From: Flavobacterium pisciphilum
GTDB lineage: Bacteria; Bacteroidota; Bacteroidia; Flavobacteriales; Flavobacteriaceae
Assembly: GCF_020905345.1 (NCBI RefSeq)
Contig: NZ_JAJJMO010000001.1
Span: 2,294,001 to 2,358,000, forward strand
Reading direction: 5' to 3'
Length of the DNA stretch: 64,000 nucleotides
Shown: one piece after another, positions 42,676-52,843 of the stretch
How the letters are laid out: each line of letters begins with the position of its first letter
Position numbering within the stretch: the stretch's first letter is position 1
The notes under the pieces: model-generated
What the model was told of the DNA's origin: nothing
The model's input: only the letters and a program-made list of their open reading frames with translations
Databases searched by the model: none
Made by a program: the position numbers and the translations under genes

Positions 42676-44025
42676 TTAATTAATGCTAATATTATATTTC
42701 TCTAAACGTCGATACAACGAGCCTCTTGACAATCCAAGCTCTTCAGCTGTCTTACTGATATTATTATTGTTTTTAAGCAATGCTTTCTCTACCGTAGCCT
42801 TCTCTACTGTCGAAAGCTGAATATCATCTGGATTCTCATCATATACAGTTATCTTATCAAGATCTAAATCCGAAACGGTAATGCGATTATTTTCACAAAG
42901 GATAACTGCACGTTCTATCTTATTCTCCATTTCTCGGATATTACCTTTCCAGGCATGTCTTTCAATTTGTTCAAATACTTTTTTATCAAAAGCAATAGCC
43001 TCTCTTCCGTATTTTGTGCTTATTTTTTCTAGTAAATATTCAGCTAGTGGAATCTTATCTTCGTTTCGTTCACGCAATGGCGGCAAAACAATCTCCATTG
43101 TATTGATACGATAATATAAATCTTCTCTAAAATTTTTATCTTCAACTTCTAGCTTCAGGTTTAAATTGGTCGCAGTAATGATTCGCACATTAAGAGGTCT
43201 CGCTTTTGTTTCTCCCAATCTCGTTATCGTTTTTGTCTGAATGACTTGCAAGAGTTTGGACTGCAAATGCAAAGGCACATTTCCTATTTCATCCAAAAAA
43301 ATTGTTCCATTTTGAGCCATTTCAAAACGGCCTGGAGTATCTGTTTTGGCATCAGTGAAAGCTCCTTGCGCATAACCAAATAACTCACTTTCAAAAATAT
43401 TGGAATTTAACGATCCTAAGTCAACCGCAATGAAAGGATTATTTTTTCTTTCTGATTGAGAATAAATATGATGTGCTAAGACAAACTTTCCTGTACCGTT
43501 TTCACCAAGTATCAGAACATTAGCATCGGTTTTAGCCACTTTATCAGCTAAAGAATAAGCCTTTTTTATAATCTCTGAGTTGCCTACAAAAAAATCATCT
43601 TCAATAACAACATCTTTAATTCTTCTTTGCTCTTTTCGGCTTTTATCAACGGCTTGTTTTACAGATTCTAGCAATTTTTTATTCTCCCACGGTTTTAAAA
43701 TATAATCAAAAGCCCCAGATTTCAATCCTTCAACAGCAGTTTCCACTTTACCAAAAGCAGTCATTAAAATAACCACCGTTTTTGGCGAAAGCGTTTTTAT
43801 TTCTTTTAGCAAATACAACCCTTCTCTTCCATCCTCAAAACCTATCCGATAATTCATATCAAGCAAAACAACATCAATACTATTTTTTGCTAATAATTCG
43901 ACAATATTTTTTGGATTATTGAGCGTATAAATGTTCTCGAAATACTTTTTCAGGTACAATTTTGACGCAAAAAGGATATCTTCTTGATCGTCTATGATTA
44001 ATATTGAAGCATTTGTCTTTTTCAT
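42676..44025 (-). CDS. sigma-54-dependent response regulator (NtrC family)
   Basis: The 449-aa product has three parts: a receiver domain with phosphoacceptor D56 (VVLLDMNYR), an AAA+ domain with Walker A GENGTGKF and the sigma-54 contact loop GAFTDA, and a Fis-type helix-turn-helix (NNISKTAEELGLSRGSLYRRLEKY). GAFTDA replaces the classical GAFTGA; this variant recurs in Bacteroidota as far as I recall. It should activate a sigma-54 promoter; the divergent ABC exporter genes are the prime target. A perfect palindrome at 44049-44066 lies just upstream of its gene. Confidence 0.95.
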   Translation of the reverse strand: MKKTNASILIIDDQEDILFASKLYLKKYFENIYTLNNPKNIVELLAKNSIDVVLLDMNYRIGFEDGREGLYLLKEIKTLSPKTVVILMTAFGKVETAVEGLKSGAFDYILKPWENKKLLESVKQAVDKSRKEQRRIKDVVIEDDFFVGNSEIIKKAYSLADKVAKTDANVLILGENGTGKFVLAHHIYSQSERKNNPFIAVDLGSLNSNIFESELFGYAQGAFTDAKTDTPGRFEMAQNGTIFLDEIGNVPLHLQSKLLQVIQTKTITRLGETKARPLNVRIITATNLNLKLEVEDKNFREDLYYRINTMEIVLPPLRERNEDKIPLAEYLLEKISTKYGREAIAFDKKVFEQIERHAWKGNIREMENKIERAVILCENNRITVSDLDLDKITVYDENPDDIQLSTVEKATVEKALLKNNNNISKTAEELGLSRGSLYRRLEKYNISIN

Positions 44026-44048
44026 TTTTGTTCGGTTTTGGACGAAAG

Positions 44049-44066
44049 CTGTCCAATTATGGACAG
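44049..44066. promoter_or_regulatory. palindrome CTGTCCA-N4-TGGACAG, candidate activator binding site
   Basis: Perfect 7-bp arms, 24 bp upstream of the regulator gene and about 235 bp before the divergent ABC genes. Position and symmetry fit an enhancer site for the sigma-54 activator. Confidence 0.6.
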
Positions 44067-44125
44067 TATAAATTATTTCAAAAAAATAAAAACTTAAAAA
44101 TAAGGCATTTACAATGTTTAAATTT

Positions 44126-44142
44126 TTGGCACAAAAATCACA
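44126..44142 (+). promoter_or_regulatory. weak candidate sigma-54 promoter
   Basis: TTGGCAC matches the -24 element well. At -12 there is TCACA instead of TTGCA, so the GC is not conserved. It lies between the palindrome at 44049 and the ABC genes. The remaining part of 44067-44301 has no gene. Confidence 0.3.
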
Positions 44143-44301
44143 TTATAGCTTGTAAATCATTAATTACTAACCTCTTTCGAAAGTAAAAATAACAAAATAA
44201 ATAGCTATAAATTACATTGTGAAATATCTTAATTTACAGACGCGTTTCTTTTGCTTTAATGACAAAAAATGAAAAAACCTTAATCACTAAAAAAATCAAC
44301 C

Positions 44302-45027
44302 ATGATTATTATTAAAAAGCTTTCAAAAATATTTAGAACCGAAGAATTAGAAACCAACGCATTAAGTGAAATATCATTAACCATCAACCAAGGTGATTTT
44401 GTCTCAATCATGGGACCATCCGGAAGTGGAAAATCGACTTTATTAAACATTGTTGGATTACTAGACAGCGCTTCTAGCGGAAGTTATCTACTACTTGATC
44501 AAGAAATGGTTGGTCTAAAAGAAAAACTAAGATCAAAAGCAAGAAAAGAGAACATTGGTTTCATTTTTCAAAACTTTAATTTAATCGATGAAATATCAGT
44601 TTATGACAATATCGAATTACCATTAATTTACAACAACGTTCCTGCAGCCGAAAGAAAAACAAAAGTGAATGAAATTGCCAATAAATTAAATATCACACAT
44701 CGCCTAAAACATTACCCTCAACAACTATCTGGCGGCCAGCAACAACGTGTTGCTGTTGCAAGAGCCTTAATTAACAATCCCAAAATAATCCTTGCCGACG
44801 AACCTACAGGAAATCTAGATAGCAAAAATGGAAATGAGGTAATGGAACTACTTACCGATTTACATGCCAATGGTGCAACAATCTTAATGGTAACTCACTC
44901 TGATTATGACGCTTCTTATTCTCAAAAAACAATTTTGATGAGAGACGGAATTATACTTTCAGAAAAAATAAACAATAGGAATGTTGATGTATTTGTAGCA
45001 AACTCTAAAAAACTAACATCATGCTAA
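44302..45027 (+). CDS. MacB/LolD-like ABC transporter ATP-binding protein
   Basis: The 241-aa ATPase has Walker [11 protein letters not shown]-loop [11 protein letters not shown], signature [15 protein letters not shown] and Walker [17 protein letters not shown]. This group works with FtsX-like permeases in mechanotransmission, exporting peptides or lipoproteins rather than pumping solutes. It overlaps the permease gene by 7 bp. It is divergent from the kinase/regulator pair that probably controls it. Confidence 0.95.
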   Translation: MIIIKKLSKIFRTEELETNALSEISLTINQGDFVSIMGPSGSGKSTLLNIVGLLDSASSGSYLLLDQEMVGLKEKLRSKARKENIGFIFQNFNLIDEISVYDNIELPLIYNNVPAAERKTKVNEIANKLNITHRLKHYPQQLSGGQQQRVAVARALINNPKIILADEPTGNLDSKNGNEVMELLTDLHANGATILMVTHSDYDASYSQKTILMRDGIILSEKINNRNVDVFVANSKKLTSC

Positions 45028-47432
45028 AAAACTGGATCAACATATTTATCTACCACATCAAAGACAACAAGTTCTTTACTGCTTTGAATGTTTTAGGATT
45101 GAGCATTGGGATTGCTGGGCTAATTTTTGCCATATTATATTGGAATAACGAGCATTCTTACGACCAATGGAATCCCAACAAGGATAAGATATATTCGGTT
45201 ATGAATGATATTGGAGAAGGAAACATCTGGTCAGTAAATCCAGCAACCAGCGCACCAATACTAAAAATGATTTCTCCAGCTTTAGAAAGTTATTGCTACA
45301 CTCAAGTTGAATATTATAAAGAAACCATTACTTATAAAGAGAAACGGGAATTAATCGACAACATTTACACTGCACAAAGCACCTTTTTTACTTTCTTCCC
45401 TTACGAATTTATTCATGGCAATGGAAAAACAGCTCTTAAGGATCGCAACAGCATTGCGCTATCTAAAGAAACTGCTTCTCGATTATTTGGGAATGAAAAC
45501 CCCATGAACAAACAAGTAAAGTATTTAGACAAAATATTTATCGTAAGAGGTGTATATCGATTAAACCAAAAATCTTCTGTAATGCCTGCTCTAGTAACCA
45601 CTATAATCGAGGAGGATTTAGAAAAGAATAAAGATAAATGGAGTTATAATTTTGGATTAATTCTTAAGCTAAAGAAGCAAAGTGACACCACGTCTATCAT
45701 CAAAGACTTAAATACCATCTTTATAGATAAGTGTTTAAAAGTACAAGCAAATCAAGAAGGCTTATCTGTTGAAAATTATATCAAAAAGTATGGCGATCCG
45801 GTTAAATCAAGTTTACTTTCGTTACCCAACACCAGACTACACAGAGGAAACGACCCTTTTCCTGAGGGGAGTGGAAATTTACAATTCTTAAGAATATTGA
45901 TGGGATTATCCATTCTGATCTTATTACTATCAATCGTAAATTATATCAATTTAGCCACAGCCAATGCAGTAAAGAGAGCTAAGGAAGTAGGAATAAGAAA
46001 GATTGTTGGCGCAGGAAAATTACAAATCATAACTCAATTTGTATTTGAAACAGCATTAATCACTCTATTTTCTCTTTTATTAGCATTAGTGATCGTAGAA
46101 CTCTCCTTACCTTATTATAATTCTTTCTTAAGCAAAGACCTTATACTCGAAGGGTCACAATTTTATATTCAGCTCGTACTAATCTTTATAATTGTAATTA
46201 TTGTTGCTGGAGTTTTACCTGCAATATATGTATCTAATTTTGAACCTTTAAAAGTTTTAAAAGGAAATTTCTCCCGCAGTAAAAACGGAATATGGCTACG
46301 AAATGGCATGCTAGTCTTACAATTTACCATTGCTACATTTTTTATTATTGGTTCATTTATAGTTTATCAACAAGTAAAATTTATGACCGAGAAGGATTTA
46401 GGTTTTAATGGTGCACAAGTTATAGATGTAATCTTTAAAGTCAAAGAAGGCAGAAACCAATATGATAGATACAAAGTTATAAAACAACAGGCATTAAAAA
46501 TTAAGGGCGTGGAAGCTGTTTCAGCAGGGTTGTTTTCTATTGGCAGTGATGAAAATTCTTGGGATAATTTTTCTTATAAAAACAGCAAAGGAATTTTAAT
46601 TCAGCGCATGGGAATTGATTTTGGAATACTAGATATTCTAGGAATCAAAATAGTAAAAGGAAGAGATTTAAGTAATCAATTTTCTTCGGATACAATTTCA
46701 AATGTTTTATTAAATGAAACTGCTGCTAAAATAATACAAGAAAACAACCCAATAGATAAAGTAATTAATTGGAGAGGAAAAAACTACAAAGTGGTAGGTA
46801 TCGTAAAGGATTTCAATTATTTTGGACTCGAGAATAGAATAAGCCCAATGATTTTTATGCATTTAACAACAAGTGTTGTAAGAAAAGAAAACTTACATAA
46901 TATTTCCTTTAAAATTGCTCCACAAAACATGTCCAAAACCATTGCCGATCTTGATAAATTTTGGAGAACAAAAGTAGACGGGGAATATCCATTTGAATAT
47001 AATTTTGTAGATAAGAATTTTGCCAGAAAGTACACCATCTATAAAAACCAAAGTCTTTTATTCTCTTTGCTAAATATCATTGTTATTCTTATCGCTGTGT
47101 TTGGATTATTTGCTTTGGCTTCTTTCTCCATGGAACGAAGATTGCGTGAAATTGCAATTAGAAAAACACTCGGTGCAGAAACCTCTCTCTTGTTAAAAGA
47201 ATTATCCAAACAATATGTTCTTTTTTGCGTAATCGGTTTTCTAATTGGAATTATTCCTGCCTATTTTTTATTGAAAAAATGGCTTGAAAATTTTGCTTTC
47301 CGCATTGACATTCCGATTCTGCCATTTATAATTGCCTTTATCTCATTATTACTTTTGACACTAACAATAGTTCTTGCCAAAGCCTATCAAGTAACAAAAG
47401 TTGATATTTTAAAATATTTAAAGTACGAATAA
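45021..47432 (+). CDS. MacB/FtsX-like ABC transporter permease
   Basis: The 803-aa product has the doubled layout of large Bacteroidota FtsX-like permeases: an N-terminal membrane helix (NVLGLSIGIAGLIFAIL), a periplasmic MacB-PCD-like domain (about 50-270), three helices, a short link, then a second helix (VLQFTIATFFIIGSFIVY), a second periplasmic domain (about 440-670) and three final helices with RRLREIAIRKTLGAE. The repeat of KEVGIRKIVGAG and REIAIRKTLGAE shows the internal duplication. No TolC-like partner is encoded here. Induced export of a toxic or signalling molecule is a fair guess. Confidence 0.92.
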   Translation: MLKNWINIFIYHIKDNKFFTALNVLGLSIGIAGLIFAILYWNNEHSYDQWNPNKDKIYSVMNDIGEGNIWSVNPATSAPILKMISPALESYCYTQVEYYKETITYKEKRELIDNIYTAQSTFFTFFPYEFIHGNGKTALKDRNSIALSKETASRLFGNENPMNKQVKYLDKIFIVRGVYRLNQKSSVMPALVTTIIEEDLEKNKDKWSYNFGLILKLKKQSDTTSIIKDLNTIFIDKCLKVQANQEGLSVENYIKKYGDPVKSSLLSLPNTRLHRGNDPFPEGSGNLQFLRILMGLSILILLLSIVNYINLATANAVKRAKEVGIRKIVGAGKLQIITQFVFETALITLFSLLLALVIVELSLPYYNSFLSKDLILEGSQFYIQLVLIFIIVIIVAGVLPAIYVSNFEPLKVLKGNFSRSKNGIWLRNGMLVLQFTIATFFIIGSFIVYQQVKFMTEKDLGFNGAQVIDVIFKVKEGRNQYDRYKVIKQQALKIKGVEAVSAGLFSIGSDENSWDNFSYKNSKGILIQRMGIDFGILDILGIKIVKGRDLSNQFSSDTISNVLLNETAAKIIQENNPIDKVINWRGKNYKVVGIVKDFNYFGLENRISPMIFMHLTTSVVRKENLHNISFKIAPQNMSKTIADLDKFWRTKVDGEYPFEYNFVDKNFARKYTIYKNQSLLFSLLNIIVILIAVFGLFALASFSMERRLREIAIRKTLGAETSLLLKELSKQYVLFCVIGFLIGIIPAYFLLKKWLENFAFRIDIPILPFIIAFISLLLLTLTIVLAKAYQVTKVDILKYLKYE

Positions 47433-47459
47433 CACAACCCCATTATTAACCACAAAAAA

Positions 47460-47485
47460 ACTCCTTAATTTCTTAAGGAGTTTTC
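47460..47485. terminator. terminator after the ABC permease gene, inverted copy of the recurring hairpin
   Basis: ACTCCTTAATTTCTTAAGGAGT, the exact reverse complement of the hairpin at 38013, 39857 and 40827. The flanking A and T runs allow use from both strands. Confidence 0.75.
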
Positions 47486-47591
47486 ATTTTTATAAAAATC
47501 TTATTGAATTTTAATTTTATTATAATCCATCGTTTTAAATTACCAGTAAATCTTTTCAAATAATCCTCATTCAAAAAGATTTTTTTTATCA

Positions 47592-48668
47592 TCAAGGATA
47601 TATCATAAGAAATACAAAGGCAAACAAATTGACTAGAAGCACCACTCCGTAAACAATGTTAGACTTACCTTTACTCAATGACAGCATCACAGTAAACACC
47701 GATAACGCTAACAGAACAATCGATTTAATATCAAGACCTAAAATAATAGGCATATCCATCATAATACAAACTGCTGCAACACTAGGAATTGTTAATCCGA
47801 TACTTGCCAAAGCTGAACCCAAAGCCAAATTTATACTAGTTTGAAGTCTATTCTTTCTTGCTGCTATGATAGCCGCAATTGCTTCTGGTAATAATATTAT
47901 TGCTGCAATTACAACCCCGACTAAACTTTTTGGCAAACTATAACTAACAATAATACCCTCGATTGTAGGAGAAAGAGTTTTTGCCAACAACACTACAATA
48001 CCCAAACTCACAATAAGAAAAATAAGACTAGTAAAAAAGACCTTGTTATTAATTGCAATAGGCTCTGCTACCTCTTCATCTTCATCAGCACCAATTGTAA
48101 GAAAGTATTGTCGGTATCTTCTAGTCTGTGCAAACAGAAAAGAAGAATAAATAACAAGACAAGCTCCTGATGCAAAAACAAGTTGTGGTATTGAATAATA
48201 AGATCCCGAAACACTTTCAGTAAAAGTAGGGAACACTAATGTAAACACTATAATCGAAACTAGCGAAACTAAACCGATAGTCACAGAAGAAGGCGAAAAA
48301 TTCTGCTCGTAATGTTTTAAACCACCTATTAGAAGACACAAACCAATAATACCATTAAGAATAAGCATCGTTGCAGCATAAACCGTATCTCTAGCTAACG
48401 AAGCGGCTTCTGCCCCTTCTGACATCATTAAAGATACAATAATCGAAACCTCTATAACCGTTATCGATATAGCCAAAATTATGGTCCCGTATGGCTCTCC
48501 CACTCTTTCTGCAATTATTTCTGAATGATGTACTGCCGACATTACACTAAGGATAAGTAGTACACTTGCAACTATTTGAAAGATGCTACTATTGTCAACA
48601 AGTCCGCTAAAAAAAAGAACCCAGGATAGTGCTGGAATAATGATTGTCCACTGAAGTAATTGTTTCAT
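47592..48668 (-). CDS. calcium/proton antiporter family membrane protein (ChaA-like)
   Basis: The 358-aa product has about ten membrane helices in two related halves. The alpha repeats contain GEPYGTIILAISITVIEVSII and PKSLVGVVIAAIILLPEAIAAI, with the acidic residues (E) expected in cation-exchange sites of the CaCA superfamily. It probably exchanges Ca2+ or Na+ for protons in the inner membrane. Monocistronic. Confidence 0.88.
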   Translation of the reverse strand: MKQLLQWTIIIPALSWVLFFSGLVDNSSIFQIVASVLLILSVMSAVHHSEIIAERVGEPYGTIILAISITVIEVSIIVSLMMSEGAEAASLARDTVYAATMLILNGIIGLCLLIGGLKHYEQNFSPSSVTIGLVSLVSIIVFTLVFPTFTESVSGSYYSIPQLVFASGACLVIYSSFLFAQTRRYRQYFLTIGADEDEEVAEPIAINNKVFFTSLIFLIVSLGIVVLLAKTLSPTIEGIIVSYSLPKSLVGVVIAAIILLPEAIAAIIAARKNRLQTSINLALGSALASIGLTIPSVAAVCIMMDMPIILGLDIKSIVLLALSVFTVMLSLSKGKSNIVYGVVLLVNLFAFVFLMIYP

Positions 48669-49103
48669 TTTTTTGATATATAAATACTCGTAAATTATTT
48701 TTTACCAATATATTTTATCATAAATTGGCTTTTATTTCCCAATATAAAACTTTTTTCACTTAAATTAGTAAAAAACTGCATTATATTTAATATACTACAC
48801 TACTCGAATCTCTCTTTTACAACTGTTTCTTTTAAGCGCATCTCTTTAAATAGCAAACAAAATAGTTCATAAACAAGTCCTTAAGAATCTCAAAAACTAT
48901 TTTAAAATTCAAGTAGCTTTTTTTTAATATTTATATTCAAACCCTTACTTAAATAAAATTTTATTTAAATATTAACACGTATCAAAGTACATTGATAAAA
49001 ATAAAATTTCACTCTACACAATGGCAATTCTCTCGTATTGCAAAAATAAAGCTAGATTTTACACCAACTAACAATTCATTTAACAACAATCAAATAAATA
49101 AAA
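48669..49103. other. AT-rich intergenic region
   Basis: No gene seen between the divergent antiporter and ATPase genes. A 20-bp palindrome TTAAATAAAATTTTATTTAA stands at 48949-48968; in such AT-rich DNA it may be chance. Confidence 0.5.
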
Positions 49104-49661
49104 ATGACAGAATCAATTAATCTATTTACTATTACTGGAGGCCCAGGCGCTGGCAAAACAACCATTATCGAAGAATTAAGAAGAAGAAATTATAATTGCA
49201 TAGACGAAGTTGCTCGGGACATAATCAAAGAGCAGGTAGCTTCAAATGGAGACGCATTACCTTGGGCAGACAAAGAAAAATTCACATTATTAATGCTAAA
49301 GCATTCCATTAAAACCTTTATAGAAAACAAAAATAATTCTTACATCACCTTTTTTGACCGAGGAATCCCAGACACTCTTGCATACTCAAACTTAATCGGA
49401 TTAAAACCTCCTACAGAACTCATAGAAGCTACCAAAAAATACCGCTATAACCCAATTGTATTCATTCTTCCTCCTTGGGAAAACATATACCAAACAGATT
49501 CTGAACGTAAGCAAACTTTTCAAGAAGCAATAGACACTTACAAAGAAATGACAAACACCTATATTAACTGTAACTACCAATTAATAGAAGTACCTAAATT
49601 AACTCCAAAAGAAAGAGTAGATTTTATCCTGTCCATAATCGAAAACAAAACACAAAATTAG
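49104..49661 (+). CDS. AAA family ATPase/kinase-like protein (AAA_28 type)
   Basis: The 185-aa P-loop protein has FTITGGPGAGKTTIIEELRRR near the start, the motif DEVARDIIKEQ and FFDRGIPDTLAYS, a combination found in the AAA_28 group related to NadR-type kinases. It probably phosphorylates a small molecule or acts as a regulatory ATPase. Its end overlaps the convergent gene by 4 bp. Confidence 0.85.
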   Translation: MTESINLFTITGGPGAGKTTIIEELRRRNYNCIDEVARDIIKEQVASNGDALPWADKEKFTLLMLKHSIKTFIENKNNSYITFFDRGIPDTLAYSNLIGLKPPTELIEATKKYRYNPIVFILPPWENIYQTDSERKQTFQEAIDTYKEMTNTYINCNYQLIEVPKLTPKERVDFILSIIENKTQN

Positions 49662-51028
49662 TCTCCTCCACATCCTCCGCATCCTCCGCAAGAACTTCCA
49701 CATGAACTCCCACAAGCGCTTCCTCCAGAATTCACCTTACTTAAATCACGACTTAAAGAAGCATCATTTATATTGTTTACCAAAGGACCAAATGCACTAG
49801 TTAACAGCACATTCCCGTAGATAAAATAATTCCATTCCCAATTACTCTCAAATCCTTCACTCTTCTTCTCTTCCTTAATTTTTAAAGGTATTATATTACC
49901 AAACAAAAGTTTTAAAACTCTATCTAAGTAAGAAACTGAGACCAAAACCAAAATAACAACAACAATCACCAAGAATGTTACTGGTTTACCTCTTGAAATT
50001 CCTGCAAAAATCCTACAAACACCTACGCTCAAAGCTCCCCCTAAAGTTATCATTGTTACAATTACAACAAACATGAATTCTTTTGAATTAATAATTCTTT
50101 CCTTAATTCTATCAGCTGCATTTTGCAACTGCTCAAATACCGGCTTCTTTATCAATAACTGGCATAAATGGACATAAGGCATTGATTCGAAACCACTCAT
50201 AATTATGATAATACAATTTTCATAATCATTATCTGTAAACTTTTTATCAATTAAATTCAGTCTATTATTTGCTAAAATTTCAATTTTCCCATTCTTAATT
50301 AAATTATTTACAGCCCCATGAATAACAGCTTCTAATTTACTCTCTTTAAGAAAAACCAATTCAAAAGGACTCAAGTTTGATAAAATTAAATTCGATTTAA
50401 TTTTATCAAAAATTGATTTAAAATTAATTCTAGCAAACAACTCCAAAGACAAAATCACTAAAGCAAAAAACAGAACATAATAGGTTAAAAAATCAGGATT
50501 ATCTATCTTAATTAAAATGGGATAAATCATAAAATAAATTGGTATACAAACAAGTACAAAAAATCTCGGGAATATTTTTTTAAGCCTTGCGACCCTAAAT
50601 TTACTATTGCTCAGATTCAAAGTATCAAGTTCATTTTCATAATCCCAAAATTCTAATGGCTGAACTCCAAAGGCAATTTCATACAACTCTTTTGTTCTTT
50701 CTTTTGCTTTTTTAAATTTCTCAACTTCAGATATATTATGCGTTGATGGAATATGTTCTATTCTTTTTGACAACAAACTACATAAATCAGAATACGATTT
50801 TGTAAAAATAAGATGTTGATGCCAAACAATATCAACAATTTCAGAAGGCGAAACCATTTCATTATTAGTTGCTGCCAAAAACATAAATTTCTTATATTCA
50901 AGTATTGCCTTTTGTGTAAAATATATTGTCCAATTATTTTTTAATGCAAGTCTTATCGAAAATCCATACGATTCATTTGGATGATCAAAACTGAATTTTA
51001 GAATTTCTTCCCAAAGTTTTGTATTCAT
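49658..51028 (-). CDS. TIGR04222-like membrane protein with Cys/Gly-rich tail
   Basis: The 456-aa product has an N-terminal domain with conserved WHQHLIFTKSY, membrane segments at about 150-200 and 300-380, and a C-terminal tail rich in Gly and Cys (SACGSSCGSSCGGCGGCGG). This matches my memory of TIGR04222. The tail has five Cys within 20 residues and could bind metal or be processed. Function unknown. The gene lies 45 bp downstream of another membrane protein gene on the same strand. Confidence 0.8.
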   Translation of the reverse strand: MNTKLWEEILKFSFDHPNESYGFSIRLALKNNWTIYFTQKAILEYKKFMFLAATNNEMVSPSEIVDIVWHQHLIFTKSYSDLCSLLSKRIEHIPSTHNISEVEKFKKAKERTKELYEIAFGVQPLEFWDYENELDTLNLSNSKFRVARLKKIFPRFFVLVCIPIYFMIYPILIKIDNPDFLTYYVLFFALVILSLELFARINFKSIFDKIKSNLILSNLSPFELVFLKESKLEAVIHGAVNNLIKNGKIEILANNRLNLIDKKFTDNDYENCIIIIMSGFESMPYVHLCQLLIKKPVFEQLQNAADRIKERIINSKEFMFVVIVTMITLGGALSVGVCRIFAGISRGKPVTFLVIVVVILVLVSVSYLDRVLKLLFGNIIPLKIKEEKKSEGFESNWEWNYFIYGNVLLTSAFGPLVNNINDASLSRDLSKVNSGGSACGSSCGSSCGGCGGCGGD

Positions 51029-51073
51029 AAAGATTCTCTTTTCTTTAATTAATCAAAGTTCTACATGACTAAA

Positions 51074-52366
51074 TCATATATAATATTGGTGTAAAATATA
51101 CAGAATACCTTTAGCTAGTAACCATAACAATACTGCCATTCCTAGAAAACCCCATGCCCATTTACGATTTCTCCTATCCCAGTTAAAATAAAACATCACA
51201 ATTTCCCAGTATTTAATAATTATAAAAATACACACCCCAATTAATGATATCCATATCATTTCTGCTGATTGAGTATAAAAACTATAGATTAGAATAAAAA
51301 ACAAGAATGGAACAGTGACTAATTGCAAGTAAATATAATTCTTATAACTATTCTTATAATTAATTTTTAGTGACAGAATCAGAAATGACGTTATCAATAA
51401 AGATGTCAATGCAGTTACAAAATAAGACAAGACAACGCTCGATTGATACAAGAACACTCCATCAACTAATAAGGCCAAAACTGTACCTGTTGCTAATGAG
51501 TAAATACTTCTTTCAACACGAGCATCTTTATAAGGAATCAAGACTGGATATATATATTTTTCAAGTGGACGCCAAATTGGCAAAGCATAAATAGCAACAA
51601 GACTTACTACAACAACCTCATAATAATACAACTTATCTTCAGGCACTTTATAGAGCACATACAAAATAGCAGCTGCTATAATAATTGCAGGAAAACAAAT
51701 TGTCTTTACTACTTTCCATTTATTATTCTCCCAAAAATTATTTTTTATCTCATAAATATACCTCCTAACAAGATATTCTTTTGTAAACAAAGCTGTTGAT
51801 TGACTCCACAACAAAAACAACCCAAGATGTATGAGTACCGTACGCAGAACCATATCTGTGACATTGCTCCCTAAAAAAACAAGACCACCACCAATCAGCA
51901 GTAACTCATAAGTTAACAAAACTTCCGAAAACAACACCTTAAACAATGGTTCAAATTGCTTTATGAGTATCTTAATTATCAAACTCCAATAATTACGTAA
52001 CAACCCCATTACTGCACATATAGCAATGAATGTTGCCAAATACAACATCCAATTTGTAAGCGATTGTGCTTGCATCCATAATTCGATAGAAGAATTTTTT
52101 TCTGGGGTATACACCACATGAGAATTCAGAAAGATTTCCTTGGCTATTACATCTCGTACATGATTATTGAAAGCAGGAAATTGGTCTTTATGTTTCAGCC
52201 AATACAACTCACTATCAGAGCCACTTTTCTGCAGAATAGCAAACTCATAAAGTACATTTTTTTGGGCGTCATTTAATAATACAATTTGGCTAGCCGTATT
52301 TTCAGGAGTAGTTCTCGCATACAGGCTAGTACAGAAAAACAACAGAAGTAATATTATTCTTTTCAA
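51074..52366 (-). CDS. multi-helix membrane protein of unknown function, partner of the TIGR04222-like gene
   Basis: The 430-aa product has a signal peptide (MKRIILLLLFFCTSLYA), a roughly 95-residue periplasmic part (YWLKHKDQFPAFNNHVRDVI) and about ten membrane helices, ending in a conserved-looking FYFNWDRRNRKWAWGFLG segment. I do not recognise the family. It lies just upstream of the TIGR04222-like gene, with 45 bp between, so the two are probably co-expressed. Confidence 0.72.
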   Translation of the reverse strand: MKRIILLLLFFCTSLYARTTPENTASQIVLLNDAQKNVLYEFAILQKSGSDSELYWLKHKDQFPAFNNHVRDVIAKEIFLNSHVVYTPEKNSSIELWMQAQSLTNWMLYLATFIAICAVMGLLRNYWSLIIKILIKQFEPLFKVLFSEVLLTYELLLIGGGLVFLGSNVTDMVLRTVLIHLGLFLLWSQSTALFTKEYLVRRYIYEIKNNFWENNKWKVVKTICFPAIIIAAAILYVLYKVPEDKLYYYEVVVVSLVAIYALPIWRPLEKYIYPVLIPYKDARVERSIYSLATGTVLALLVDGVFLYQSSVVLSYFVTALTSLLITSFLILSLKINYKNSYKNYIYLQLVTVPFLFFILIYSFYTQSAEMIWISLIGVCIFIIIKYWEIVMFYFNWDRRNRKWAWGFLGMAVLLWLLAKGILYILHQYYI

Positions 52367-52508
52367 AACTAAAACAGATTTATCAAGTCAAAAATACTAA
52401 TAATAAATTCATACGAATCAGGAGCTGAACAACATTTAACACAAAAAGATTACAAAAACAAGTACAGACTCTTAATCAACCAACATAATTAATATCCTAA
52501 AAACAAAA

Positions 52509-52535
52509 AACCCGTTCGCTAAGCGAACGGGTTTT
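52509..52535. terminator. terminator of the rplU-rpmA operon
   Basis: Very strong hairpin AACCCGTTCGCT / AGCGAACGGGTT with almost no loop; A and T runs on the two sides. Confidence 0.9.
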
Positions 52536-52558
52536 GTAATAATATATAATCTTAGTTA

Positions 52559-52819
52559 TTATGCTTCGAATGGAAGTATAGAAACGTATGATTTATTATC
52601 TCTTTTCTTTTGGAACTTTACAACTCCATCAACCTTTGCATGTAAAGTATGATCTTTACTGATGTAAACGTTTTCACCTGGATTATGTTTTGAACCTCTT
52701 TGTCTAACGATGATGTTCCCAGCAATAGCAGCTTGTCCTCCAAAAATCTTAACGCCTAAACGTTTTGATTCTGATTCTCTACCATTCTTCGAACTACCGA
52801 CACCTTTCTTGTGAGCCAT
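52559..52819 (-). CDS. rpmA: 50S ribosomal protein L27
   Basis: The 86-aa product starts [24 protein letters not shown] and has the classical [18 protein letters not shown] segment. L27 reaches the peptidyl transferase centre with its N-terminus. It follows rplU by 24 bp, in the normal order on the minus strand. Confidence 0.98.
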   Translation of the reverse strand: MAHKKGVGSSKNGRESESKRLGVKIFGGQAAIAGNIIVRQRGSKHNPGENVYISKDHTLHAKVDGVVKFQKKRDNKSYVSILPFEA

Positions 52820-52843
52820 GACGTATGAGTTTAAATATTGTTA

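Noticed and set aside
48949..48968. 20-bp palindrome of A and T only
   Set aside because: In sequence this AT-rich such a palindrome can arise by chance, and it has no clear position relative to a promoter.
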